Shown here one piece after another: positions 1 through 7,521 of a DNA stretch of 64,000 bases. The DNA is from Acrocarpospora catenulata (GTDB lineage: Bacteria; Actinomycetota; Actinomycetes; Streptosporangiales; Streptosporangiaceae). The position numbers and the translations under genes are program-made. Under the pieces are notes generated by a model, which was not told where the DNA came from, searched no databases, and was given only the letters and a program-made list of their open reading frames with translations. Every line of letters starts with the position of its first letter. Within the stretch, counting starts at the first letter, position 1. The DNA lies in NCBI RefSeq assembly GCF_018476525.1, contig NZ_JAHCST010000017.1, forward strand, positions 103,566 to 167,565, in the 5' to 3' direction.

Positions 1-2
1 GC

Positions 3-317
3 AAGCTGCTGCCCGGGACCACGGTGACCCGGCTGCACGAGCAGGACCTGGCCGACGGCCTCCCCGCCGACGTGCTGGCCCAGGCGGCGGACCGGCCGCT
101 GGTGGTCGTGGTACGGGACGCGCACCGGCACGCCTGGCAGCTGGACGCGCTCGGGCACATGCTGGCCGACCGGCCGGACGGCATCGTGGTGGAGATGGGC
201 CTGCCGGGCCGTACCGACCTGGGGGCCGCGCACATCGCCACGCACGGGGCGGCGCGGGTCTGCGGGCAGGCCGCGGCCGAAACGCTCACCGGTCAGGTGG
301 CCGCCTTCCCGGCGTGA
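3..317 (+). CDS. GH3 glycosidase, C-terminal fragment (5' end outside window)
   Basis: Only the last ~104 codons of a gene entering from the left edge are visible. They match the C-terminal domain of actinobacterial glycoside hydrolase family 3 proteins of the beta-N-acetylglucosaminidase (NagZ-like) type: a RPLVVVVRD strand, then VVVEMGLPG, then a GAAHIATHGAARVCG block and the usual end in a short helix. Such enzymes remove terminal GlcNAc from peptidoglycan or chitin fragments. The catalytic TIM barrel would lie upstream, so activity cannot be judged. The frame is open from base 3. The stop codon sits inside a hairpin that may be the terminator. The family is fairly sure; the substrate is inferred. 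Confidence 0.72.
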   Translation, partial: KLLPGTTVTRLHEQDLADGLPADVLAQAADRPLVVVVRDAHRHAWQLDALGHMLADRPDGIVVEMGLPGRTDLGAAHIATHGAARVCGQAAAETLTGQVAAFPA

Positions 318-338
318 CGACACGCCGGGCAAGATTTT
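309..338 (+). terminator. Hairpin over the GH3 stop codon
   Basis: A perfect 7-bp stem (CGGCGTG at 310-316 with CACGCCG at 321-327, loop ACGA) contains the TGA stop of the GH3 gene and is followed by a short T-run (GATTTT at 333-338). It fits a compact intrinsic terminator. Confidence 0.5.
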
Positions 339-429
339 GACCACGGAGCGCTATGCTTCAGTCACTCTCAGTTATATGCTCGCTACTGCTTTGACCGACC
401 AGATCAACTGGAAGTCAAGAGGGAGCGAG

Positions 430-687
430 ATGTTCAAGAAGATCGCTGTGACCGGTGCCGTGCTCGCCGCCGCCTGTGGCGCGGCGCTGATCGCCGCACC
501 GGCCCAGGCGGACACCGGGACCGGCAACTGGAGCCGCAACGCCGGCTCCGCCCAGTCGGGCAACAACTTCGGCTGGGTCGTGGCCCGCAACTTCGGCACC
601 GCGGGCGCCACCAATGTCAACAACATCAACGGCATCGCGGCGACCGCCTCCGGCGGCGGCGTGACCGTGTTCTACATCTTCAGGTAG
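430..687 (+). CDS. Small secreted protein, first tandem paralogue
   Basis: An 85-residue protein with a clear Sec signal peptide: basic MFKK start, hydrophobic stretch to about residue 25, AQA cleavage site. The mature part is rich in Asn, Ser, Gly and Ala, contains SAQSGNNFG and TNVNNINGI, and ends in the aromatic FYIFR. It has no cysteines. The ATG at 430 is chosen because AGAGGGAG precedes it and because the neighbouring paralogue starts the same way. It is clearly homologous to the next gene, sharing the signal peptide and the SAQSGNNFG and NVNNING motifs. The function is not recognised. It is asparagine-rich and secreted like chaplins but lacks their consensus. Confidence 0.75.
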   Translation: MFKKIAVTGAVLAAACGAALIAAPAQADTGTGNWSRNAGSAQSGNNFGWVVARNFGTAGATNVNNINGIAATASGGGVTVFYIFR

Positions 688-734
688 CCGGTCCCGTCCC
701 TGAGCGTCTTGTGATCGACAAAGGAGAGCTGACG

Positions 735-995
735 ATGTTCAAGAAGATGATGGTGACCGGTGCCGTGCTCGCCGCCGCCTGTGGCGCCGCCCTGGCGGCC
801 ACCCCGGCCCACGCCGACAGCTGGACCGGCAACGGCAGCTGGAACCGCAACTCCGCCCAGTCGGGGAACAACTTCGGCAACATCGCCGCCACCAACATCG
901 GCGGCAGCCGAGCGACCAACGTCAACAACATCAACGGCGTCACGGTCACCGCCACCAACGGTGGGCGCGCCGGGCTCTACTACCGCTTCAACTGA
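735..995 (+). CDS. Small secreted protein, second tandem paralogue
   Basis: An 86-residue paralogue of the preceding gene, with signal peptide ending around AHA, SAQSGNNFG, TNVNNINGV and a C-terminal YYRFN. The start at 735 has AAGGAGAG upstream. The 47-bp gap and same strand suggest co-transcription, and the pair ends at a strong hairpin. The mature part is a low-complexity, cysteine-free polypeptide that probably forms beta structure or attaches to the cell wall. Function unknown. Confidence 0.75.
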   Translation: MFKKMMVTGAVLAAACGAALAATPAHADSWTGNGSWNRNSAQSGNNFGNIAATNIGGSRATNVNNINGVTVTATNGGRAGLYYRFN

Positions 996-1007
996 TATCC
1001 CACACGC

Positions 1008-1044
1008 GTGCGCGCCGGGCCTGGCGGATGGGCCCGGCGCGCAC
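1008..1044 (+). terminator. Strong 14-bp hairpin after the secreted-protein pair
   Basis: A perfect inverted repeat: 1008-1021 pairs with 1031-1044 around a 9-base loop. There is no T-run, so it is a GC-rich factor-independent or bidirectional stop, as is common in actinomycetes. It separates the secreted-protein pair from the ATP-grasp gene. Confidence 0.6.
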
Positions 1045-1098
1045 CACCATCCCGCCTGTTGTATTCATGTAGGCGCAATGAGTACGACAAGGAGTGAC

Positions 1099-1917
1099 AT
1101 GAGAGTCGCGTACGTGACCTGGGACGGCCCGGACGACGAGCGGGAGCCGGTGCTGGCCGCCTGGCTCGGGCTCGGCATCGAGGGCGCCCCGGCGCGCTGG
1201 GACGACCCCGCGGTGGACTGGTCCTCGTTCGACGCGGCCGTGGTCCGTTCCGCCTGGGACTACGTCGATCGGCGGGATGAGTTCCTGGCCTGGGCGCGCC
1301 GCGCGGAGGCGGCCACCCGGCTGTTCAACCCCGCCTCGGTGCTGACCTGGAACACCGACAAGACCTACCTGCGCGACCTCGGCGTCCCGATCGTGCCCAC
1401 CCACTGGAGCTCCACCGGCCTCCCCGACTGGGCGGAGTACGTGGTGAAGCCCGCCATCTCCGCCGGGGCCAGGGACACCATCCGCACCGCCGACCGGGCG
1501 CGCGCCGAGGCGTTCGCGGCGGAGCTGGAGAGCCAGGGGCGCACGGTCATGATCCAGCCCTACCTGGAGTCCGTCGAGCACGAGGGCGAGCTGTCCCTGC
1601 ACTACTTCGCCGGTCAGTTCAGCCACGCGGTGCGCCGCAACCCCATGCTGGTGCCCGGCCTCGGCGACCTCGGCGAGGCCAACGGCAAGGCCACCCTGCG
1701 CGACCCCGACGACGACCAGTTCGAGCTGGCAGAACGGGTGCTCGGCCAGGTGGCCGAGGACCTGCTCTACGCCCGGGTGGACCTGGTCCGCATGCCGGAC
1801 GGCGAGCCGGTGCTGATCGAACTGGAACTCACCGAGCCGTACCTGTACCTCGCCTACGAGCTGGACGCGGCCGACATGTTCGCCCGCGCGCTGGCCGGGA
1901 TGCTCACGCCCTCATGA
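1099..1917 (+). CDS. ATP-grasp domain protein
   Basis: A 272-residue protein recognisable as an ATP-grasp enzyme: N-terminal strand MRVAYVTWDG, an AVVRSAWDYV segment, WNTDKTYLRDLGVPIVPT typical of the grasp N-lobe, VVKPAISAGARDT for nucleotide binding, and C-terminal acidic metal-binding motifs (YARVDLVR, then PVLIELELTEPYLYL). These proteins join a carboxylate to an amine or thiol via an acyl-phosphate, but the substrate of this subgroup is unknown. The ATG at 1099 has AAGGAG four bases upstream; an in-frame ATG at 1078 has no such site. The gene is separated from the secreted paralogues by a strong hairpin and seems to be transcribed alone. Confidence 0.85.
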   Translation: MRVAYVTWDGPDDEREPVLAAWLGLGIEGAPARWDDPAVDWSSFDAAVVRSAWDYVDRRDEFLAWARRAEAATRLFNPASVLTWNTDKTYLRDLGVPIVPTHWSSTGLPDWAEYVVKPAISAGARDTIRTADRARAEAFAAELESQGRTVMIQPYLESVEHEGELSLHYFAGQFSHAVRRNPMLVPGLGDLGEANGKATLRDPDDDQFELAERVLGQVAEDLLYARVDLVRMPDGEPVLIELELTEPYLYLAYELDAADMFARALAGMLTPS

Positions 1918-2017
1918 CAAGGTCTTCTGGTCGACGGCCGTCGTCTCAGGGTCGGTCGGCGGGGGCGTCTATCCTTTCGTAACGGAGAAACAGGTGTGAC
2001 GGGTGGAGGAGAAGACG

Positions 2018-3256
2018 GTGGACCAGCTGGGCGCGGTTCGGGCGGAGTACGCGGCGTTGCGGGAGAAGGGGCTGGCGTTGGATCTGACCCGGGGGAAGCC
2101 GTCGGCCGCGCAGCTGGATCTGGCGGCGGGGCTGTTGACGCTGCCGGGGGAGAGGTTCGTCGCGGCGGACGGGACGGACACCCGGAACTACGGAGGGCTG
2201 CAGGGCCTGCCGGAGCTGCGGGCCCTGTTCGGTCCGGCGTTGCAGGTGCCGCCGGGGCAGCTGATCGTCGGAGGGAACTCCAGCCTGGCGCTCATGCACG
2301 ACTCGATCGTCTACTCGCTGCTCGGGGTGCCGGTGGGCGGGTCGCGGCGGTGGGTGGACGAGGAGCGGGTGGCGTTCCTCTGCCCGGTGCCCGGGTATGA
2401 CCGGCACTTCGCGCTGTGCGAGCGGTTCGGGATCGAGCTGATCCCGGTGGCCATGACCCCCGAGGGGCCGGACATGGACGCCGTCGAGCGGCTGGTCGCG
2501 ACCGACCCCGGGATCAAGGGGATCTGGTGCGTGCCGAAGTACAGCAACCCGGACGGGGTCTGCTACAGCGCCGAGACGGTGGCGCGGCTGGCGGCCATGC
2601 CCACGGCGGCGCCCGATTTCCGGATCTTCTGGGACAACGCGTACGCGGTGCACCACCTGACGGACGAGCCGGTGGAGATCGCCGACCTGCTGACCCTGGC
2701 CGCCGAGGCCGGAAATCCCGACCGGGTCTTCGTGTTCGGCTCCACCTCGAAGGTGACGCTGGCCGGGAGCGGGGTCTCCTTCTTCGGGTCCTCGCCCGCC
2801 AACGTGGCCTGGTTCCTCGGGTTCATGGGCAAGGGCACCATCGGCGCGGACAAGGTCAACCAGCTCCGGCACGTGGAGTTCCTCCGTGACGAGGCCGGGC
2901 TGCGCGAGCACATGCGCCGCCACGCCGAGCTGATCCGGCCCAAGTTCGAGGTGGTGGACCGCATCCTGAGCAAGGAGCTCGGCGGGACCGGGCTGGCCGG
3001 CTGGTCCAGCCCCGCCGGGGGCTACTTCATCAGCCTGGAGGTGCCGGAGGGCTGCGCCAAGGAGGTCGTGCGGAAGGCCGCCGAGGCGGGTATCGCGCTG
3101 ACCCCCGCCGGGGCCACCCACCCGTACGGCAACGACCCGGCCGACCGGACGATCCGGATCGCCCCGACCTATCCGGACCTGGAGGAGCTGGAGGAGGCCA
3201 TCCTCGGGCTGACCGTCTGCATCCGGCTGGTCGGCGCCGAGAAGGCCACCGCCTGA
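2018..3256 (+). CDS. PLP-dependent aminotransferase (Asp_aminotransf type)
   Basis: A 412-residue fold-type I aminotransferase of the actinobacterial branch annotated as aspartate aminotransferase-like (PF12897 type). The N-terminus carries LDLTRGKPS. GGNSSLALMHDSI resembles the cofactor phosphate site, NPDGVCYS follows, FWDNAYAVHH carries the Asp that binds the pyridine nitrogen, and FGSTSKVTLAGSGVSFF contains the Schiff-base lysine. IRIAPTYP near the end has the substrate-binding arginine. GTG at 2018 is preferred because GGAGGAG lies 6 bases upstream; a GTG at 2003 in the same frame has no such site. It ends at a clear terminator. The physiological substrate cannot be told from sequence. 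Confidence 0.85.
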   Translation: MDQLGAVRAEYAALREKGLALDLTRGKPSAAQLDLAAGLLTLPGERFVAADGTDTRNYGGLQGLPELRALFGPALQVPPGQLIVGGNSSLALMHDSIVYSLLGVPVGGSRRWVDEERVAFLCPVPGYDRHFALCERFGIELIPVAMTPEGPDMDAVERLVATDPGIKGIWCVPKYSNPDGVCYSAETVARLAAMPTAAPDFRIFWDNAYAVHHLTDEPVEIADLLTLAAEAGNPDRVFVFGSTSKVTLAGSGVSFFGSSPANVAWFLGFMGKGTIGADKVNQLRHVEFLRDEAGLREHMRRHAELIRPKFEVVDRILSKELGGTGLAGWSSPAGGYFISLEVPEGCAKEVVRKAAEAGIALTPAGATHPYGNDPADRTIRIAPTYPDLEELEEAILGLTVCIRLVGAEKATA

Positions 3257-3305
3257 CCCAGGCTCCCATGGTTGAGCCGATAAGAGCAGCTTGACCGGAC
3301 AGCAC

Positions 3306-3350
3306 AGCGGCTCCCATTCCCGTGGCGCGGGGAGTGGGAGCCGCTTTTTC
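3306..3350 (+). terminator. Intrinsic terminator after the aminotransferase
   Basis: AGCGGCTCCCA at 3306-3316 pairs perfectly with TGGGAGCCGCT at 3335-3345, the stem continues inward by about five more pairs, and TTTTT follows. A classic rho-independent terminator. Confidence 0.85.
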
Positions 3351-3456
3351 TTGCATAACGGAAGCGTGTCCTGGCGGGCGTGGGGGACCCGCCAGGACAC
3401 GTTCCGCCCCGGCGTGGCGCGTACGACCCCGGCGAGGGATGGGGTCGTCCGCGCCG

Positions 3457-3777
3457 TTAGTCGCGCGGAGTCGGCGGGATCCGGTCCTCCTCGGCAGCGG
3501 CGACCGGACCTCGATAGTGGCGTTGGATCAGACAGGCGGCGCCGGTCGGGTCGTCGGCGGGGTGGCTTACCTCGAACCCCTCCGCAGCCCAGACAAACGA
3601 TCCGTTTTCGCACCAAACAGTCAGATCAGCGGATACCGACAGTACGGAGATGCCGTTCCCGTTGCTCTGGTAGGTGTGGGTGAAACCCTGACGATGTAAC
3701 GCGTAGCGCAGTAAACGCGTTGCCTCACCGGGGTTCCCCGAAGGCGGGTAGGACCTACCCGCACGGACCGCCAACAC
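3457..3777 (-). CDS. Conserved actinobacterial hypothetical protein
   Basis: About 106 residues, reading GEATRLLRYALHRQGFTH, NGNGISVLSVSADLTVWC and PADDPTGAACLIQRHYR. I recall this pattern from small hypothetical proteins of Streptosporangiaceae-type genomes; no function is known. The frame stays open to 3918, but GTG at 3777 is preferred: it is preceded on this strand by GGGGGTGGG, and a TATCCA -10-like box (complement of 3814-3819) lies about 35 bases upstream. It is divergent from the GntR gene, so the two share the regulatory region 3778-3911 and this gene is a plausible target of that regulator. Confidence 0.6.
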   Translation of the reverse strand: MLAVRAGRSYPPSGNPGEATRLLRYALHRQGFTHTYQSNGNGISVLSVSADLTVWCENGSFVWAAEGFEVSHPADDPTGAACLIQRHYRGPVAAAEEDRIPPTPRD

Positions 3778-3911
3778 CGGCCCACCCCCATTGGATGGAT
3801 TTGTACCAACGTTTGGATAATGCGCGGATCCCACCGTCAGGTCAAGTGGTTGTTCCAAGTCAGACCGAGATCGTCTAGATTTGTTGGCACAAAAGGGTGG
3901 ATTGAGGGAAA

Positions 3912-4667
3912 ATGGCACGATCGTCGCTCTACCAGCAGGTGGCCTCCGAACTCCGGCGGGCGATCTACTCGGGCGAATTCGGGCCCGGCGATCAGATCCC
4001 CACCGAGACCGAGCTCATGGACGGCCACCAGGTCAGCCGCAACACGGTGCGCCTGGCCCTCGGCGAGCTCGAGAACGAGGGACTCATCCTCCGGATGCGC
4101 CGGCGCGGCACCTTCGTCCGGGAACGCCGTCCGCTGCTCATGCGCCCACAGGACGAGCTGTTGTCGCGAGACGACTCCCGTCCCCGATTCGACGCGTTCG
4201 TCTCCGCCGTCACCGCCGAAGGCCGCCAGGCCGACCAGAACATCGAGGTCCAGATCGTCCAGCCGCCGGCGGAGATCGCCACCCGGCTGGCGCTGGAGGA
4301 GGACCGGGCCCTGGCGGTGGTACGCCGCCGGTTACGGTTCGTGGACGGGCAGCCGTACAACACCAACGACTCCTACTACCCGCTGAAGCTGGTGAGCGAC
4401 TCCGAGATCGTGCGCCCCGGCGACATCAAGCGGGGCGCCAACCGGGTGCTGGAGGAGCTGGGCCATCCCCAGGTACGGCTGGTCGACGACATTTCGGCAA
4501 GGATGCCGACCCCTGAGGAATCGGCCCGGCTGCACCTGGAGCCGGGCACGCCAGTTGTCGTGTATGTCCGAGTCGGGTATGACGAGGAGGACGTTCCGGT
4601 CCGCGTCGCCGTATCCGTGTTGCCCGCCGACAAACATCTAATCAGGTACGAGCTGGAACGCCATTGA
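3912..4667 (+). CDS. GntR-family regulator with UTRA domain
   Basis: A 251-residue protein. A GntR winged helix covers residues 5-70 (LYQQVASELRRAIYSGEF, IPTETELMDGHQVSRNTVR, GTFVRE). An HutC/UTRA effector domain follows from about 85 to the end, with VVRRRLRFVDGQPYNTNDS and a terminal LPADKHLIRYEL. HutC-type regulators sense small metabolites and repress nearby genes. GAGGG lies four bases before the ATG, and TAGATT at 3876-3881 could be the -10 box. It ends at a terminator and faces the small hypothetical gene. The ligand is unknown. Confidence 0.9.
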   Translation: MARSSLYQQVASELRRAIYSGEFGPGDQIPTETELMDGHQVSRNTVRLALGELENEGLILRMRRRGTFVRERRPLLMRPQDELLSRDDSRPRFDAFVSAVTAEGRQADQNIEVQIVQPPAEIATRLALEEDRALAVVRRRLRFVDGQPYNTNDSYYPLKLVSDSEIVRPGDIKRGANRVLEELGHPQVRLVDDISARMPTPEESARLHLEPGTPVVVYVRVGYDEEDVPVRVAVSVLPADKHLIRYELERH

Positions 4668-4675
4668 CCGAACAC

Positions 4676-4700
4676 AGGCCGCCCCAATAGGGCGGCCTTT
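4676..4700 (+). terminator. Intrinsic terminator after GntR gene
   Basis: AGGCCGCCC at 4676-4684 pairs with GGGCGGCCT at 4690-4698 around the loop CAATA, followed by TTT. The 233 bases from here to the GNAT gene contain no recognisable gene. Confidence 0.8.
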
Positions 4701-4933
4701 CGCGTGGTGCCGCCACGAGCGCCCCCCAGGCCGGGCTCGGGGCTGTGGTGACGTCTGCCGGAAACGCCGTCACCGGCGCTATCACGCTCGCCTGCTGTCC
4801 CGCGGGCATCCCTTACGGCTGGCCGTAACGGCCTGCTGATCTCCTGCCGCACTCCCCTCCGTGGAAGCCGTGCGGCATCAAGTCGTCACTCTCCGCTATC
4901 ACAACGACACCCATAGCAACGAAAGGACCTCTC

Positions 4934-5539
4934 ATGCGCTCTGACACCCTCAATCTCTCTACAGAACTCACGCTCCGCAGGGCCACCCTCGGCGACCTTT
5001 CGGATGTGCTCTCGCTACTGGCCCGGACCGCGGGCTGGCTGCACACCCTGGGCGTCCGCCAGTGGCCGGCGGCCGGCTTTCCCGCCGAGCGCATCGCGCC
5101 ACTCATCGACGAAGGCGTGCTGTACGTGATCGACGGCGACCACGCGCCCGCCGGCGTGATGGCGCTCGACGACAACGCCGACCCCGAGTTCTGGACCCCG
5201 GCCGACCGTCCCGAGTCGGCCATGTACGTGCACAAGCTGGCCGTGGACCGGGCCTACTCGGGCCAGGGCGTCGGTGAGGCGTTACTGGACTGGGCCGGGC
5301 TGCGCGCGCTGGCGGCCGGGTGCCGGTATCTTCGCCTGGACTGCTCCAAGGACAACACCCGGCTCCAGCGGTACTACCTGGGCCAGTGTTTCCGTCACGT
5401 CCGGACCGTGGATCTGCCGCACCGGGCCTCCGGGGCGCTGTTCGAGCGGGCCGCCGGGGTGCGGGGTGGCTTCCTGCCGGCCCGGGTGGTGGACCTCACC
5501 GCGTACGTGCCGAAGCAAAAGGCCCTGGTATCGCATTGA
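4934..5539 (+). CDS. GNAT-family N-acetyltransferase
   Basis: A 201-residue protein with the GNAT fold: LTLRRATLGDLSDVLSLL at the N-terminus, a central MYVHKLAVDRAYSGQGVGEALLDW carrying the acetyl-CoA pyrophosphate loop (residues ~95-120), then LRLDCSKDNTRLQRYYLGQCFRHV, the usual Asn and Tyr region of motif B. It would transfer an acetyl group from acetyl-CoA to an amine; the acceptor is unknown. AACGAAAGGACC before the ATG gives a good ribosome binding site. The C-terminus extends about 30 residues past the fold. Confidence 0.88.
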   Translation: MRSDTLNLSTELTLRRATLGDLSDVLSLLARTAGWLHTLGVRQWPAAGFPAERIAPLIDEGVLYVIDGDHAPAGVMALDDNADPEFWTPADRPESAMYVHKLAVDRAYSGQGVGEALLDWAGLRALAAGCRYLRLDCSKDNTRLQRYYLGQCFRHVRTVDLPHRASGALFERAAGVRGGFLPARVVDLTAYVPKQKALVSH

Positions 5540-5611
5540 CTCGGGACGAGCAAGTGCTGAACAGGGCGGATGCCGTACGGCCCCGCAAAGGGACCCGATA
5601 ATGTTCGGTCC

Positions 5612-6289
5612 ATGACCGGATCGCTGCTTGAAGTGATCGCGCTGGACGTGCGCGATGCCGTTGCCGCCGAGGAGGGCGGCGCGGACCGCGTGGAGGTGGT
5701 GGCGGACATGTCCGCCGACGGGCTCACCCCGTCGGCGGAGACGGTCGCCGCGATCGCCAAGGACTGCGCGCTCCCGCAGATGGTCATGTTGCGGTCCAAC
5801 GCGGGGTTCACGGTCGCCCCCGAGGAACTCGAACGGCTGCGCCGGGCCGCCAGGGAACTGGCGGACGCCGGCGCGGCCGGGTTCGTCTTCGGCTTCCTCG
5901 ACGGGGACGGCGCCGTGGACCGCGCCGCCACCGAGGCGCTGATCCACGCGGTCGCGCCGCTGCCGTGGACGTTCCACCGCGCGGTGGACCACGCCGTGGA
6001 CCTCCAGGCGTCCTGGCGCGCGGTCCGGTTGCTCCCCAACCTGGCCACCGTGCTCACGTCCGGCTCCCCCGAGGGCGTCGGCTCCGGTCTTCCCGTCCTG
6101 CGCGCCCGCGCCGAAGCCGGCGACGGCGCTCTGATCATGGCCGGGGGCGCCCTGCGCCGCGAACACGTCCCCGTGCTCCACGACTACGGCGTCCGCGCCT
6201 TCCACATCGGCAGCGCGGTCCGCGACTCCTGGAACTCACCCGTGGTACGCGGCCGTGTCGCCCAGTGGCGGCACCTGCTCGACGCCTGA
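5612..6289 (+). CDS. cutC: CutC-family copper homeostasis protein
   Basis: A 225-residue TIM-barrel protein of the CutC family: LLEVIALDVRDAVAAEEGGA and DRVEVVADMSADGLTPS at the start, then MVMLRSNAGF, FVFGFLDGDGAVD, WTFHRAVDHAVD, LTSGSPEGVGSGL, IMAGGALRREHV and FHIGSAVRD. CutC was linked to copper tolerance in enterobacteria, but its biochemical role is unsettled. The start is the ATG in front of TGSLLEVIALDV; an in-frame ATG 42 bases upstream would add a non-conserved extension. No strong ribosome site is seen. It converges on the aldolase-like gene 10 bases downstream. Confidence 0.88.
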   Translation: MTGSLLEVIALDVRDAVAAEEGGADRVEVVADMSADGLTPSAETVAAIAKDCALPQMVMLRSNAGFTVAPEELERLRRAARELADAGAAGFVFGFLDGDGAVDRAATEALIHAVAPLPWTFHRAVDHAVDLQASWRAVRLLPNLATVLTSGSPEGVGSGLPVLRARAEAGDGALIMAGGALRREHVPVLHDYGVRAFHIGSAVRDSWNSPVVRGRVAQWRHLLDA

Positions 6290-6299
6290 AGCCAGCTGC

Positions 6300-7496
6300 C
6301 TAGGACCCGATGCCCAGGGCGAAATCAGCCCGCTGAAGGGCCGCCGTCAGCGTTTTGATCGTCGCGGGCTCGTCCATGATCCCGCCCTCCTGCCGCTGCT
6401 CCTCCCACGCCCGGACCCGGGCCTCGTACTCCTCGTAGTGCCGCAGGTGGAACTCGTAAACCGTCATGTACCTGCTGACCAGGTGCGACGGATGCATGTC
6501 CCAGCCCTGGTAGAAGCCGTGACGCAGCGAGTGCCGGACCGTTTCCGCGTGCCGGTCCAGGAGGGCCACGACGTCCTCGTCGGCGTCGGAGGCCGGGGCG
6601 GCGGCCAGCGAACCGTCCGACAGTTCGATGCCCCTCGCCCGTAGGTGCGTCTGCATCAGGTGCCGGGCGTGGTCGCAGGCGGGGTGGTCGAGTCGCTGCT
6701 CGTGCGGAGGAAGTCCGATGGCCGCCGTGTAGTCGAACACGCCGAAGTGCGCCGCGCGCAGCCGCCCACCGGACGCCGTGACGGCCTCGCTGAGGAACAG
6801 GAGCGTCTGCGGCGCCTCCACCTGCATCTCGAATCCCAGGCTCAGGTGCGGGAGGTCGAGATCCTCTTCCAGATCGGACAGACGGTCCGCGAACTGGCGC
6901 AGATAGTCAACCATCAGCACCTTGGGAAATGTCACGACAAATCCGGGTGGAAGTTCTCCGGCGGCGCGGATCACGCCCGTCAGGAAGCCGTCCAGGGTGC
7001 GGATGGAGCGGTCCGCGTGCCCGTCCGCGAACGATTTCACGCGGATGCCCCAGCGCCGGGGGAGCGCGCCCGAGGCATGCCAGGCCGCGACCGTATTCGC
7101 CGCCCGCTCGGTGTCCTCGTCCTCGGTGGACCGAATCCCGTAGCCGTCCTCGAAATCGATCCGCAGATCCTCGATGGGTTCGGTCGTCAGTTTCTGGCGG
7201 ACAAGGGCGGGCACCGAATGTCCGTAGGTGCGATGGCGGGGGCTGGCCATCCGCACGACGATCTTCTCGGGCAGGGCGGACTGAGGATCACGACCACGGA
7301 TCCTGTGCCAGTCCGCCAGGTTGCGGAGGGCGGTCTTGGCCCACGTGTTGATGGTGGCGGGGGTCAGCTGATGGGCAGGGACGTACACGGTGTGCACCGG
7401 CTGCCAAGTGGGTTCCCGGGCCGGGTACAGCTCCTGTTGCCGCTGGTAGGTGGTGGTGAAGCCGGGGATCTCCACCTGGCCCAAGGTTGTTTCCAT
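6300..7496 (-). CDS. DUF6986 aldolase / citrate-lyase-like protein
   Basis: A 398-residue protein with features of the HpcH/HpaI and citrate-lyase-beta superfamily: IEDLRIDFEDGYGIRSTEDED (acidic metal site), IRVKSF, FVVTFPKVLMVDYLRQF, LGFEMQVEAPQTLL and AAHFGVFDYTAAIGLP. It ends with a conserved GFYQGWDMHPSHLVSRY block. I recall it as the DUF6986 group of actinobacteria. These enzymes cleave or form carbon-carbon bonds next to carboxylates; the substrate of this group is not known. The ATG at 7496 fits an N-terminus of the expected length. It is transcribed alone. Confidence 0.78.
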   Translation of the reverse strand: METTLGQVEIPGFTTTYQRQQELYPAREPTWQPVHTVYVPAHQLTPATINTWAKTALRNLADWHRIRGRDPQSALPEKIVVRMASPRHRTYGHSVPALVRQKLTTEPIEDLRIDFEDGYGIRSTEDEDTERAANTVAAWHASGALPRRWGIRVKSFADGHADRSIRTLDGFLTGVIRAAGELPPGFVVTFPKVLMVDYLRQFADRLSDLEEDLDLPHLSLGFEMQVEAPQTLLFLSEAVTASGGRLRAAHFGVFDYTAAIGLPPHEQRLDHPACDHARHLMQTHLRARGIELSDGSLAAAPASDADEDVVALLDRHAETVRHSLRHGFYQGWDMHPSHLVSRYMTVYEFHLRHYEEYEARVRAWEEQRQEGGIMDEPATIKTLTAALQRADFALGIGS

Positions 7497-7521
7497 GTCC
7501 GCGATAATCGCAGACCGCCGA

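Noticed and set aside
430..1917. Secreted mini-proteins plus ATP-grasp as a graspetide-type RiPP cluster
   Set aside because: The small proteins have Sec signal peptides and no Thr/Glu or Lys/Asp-rich core, and a strong hairpin separates them from the ATP-grasp gene.
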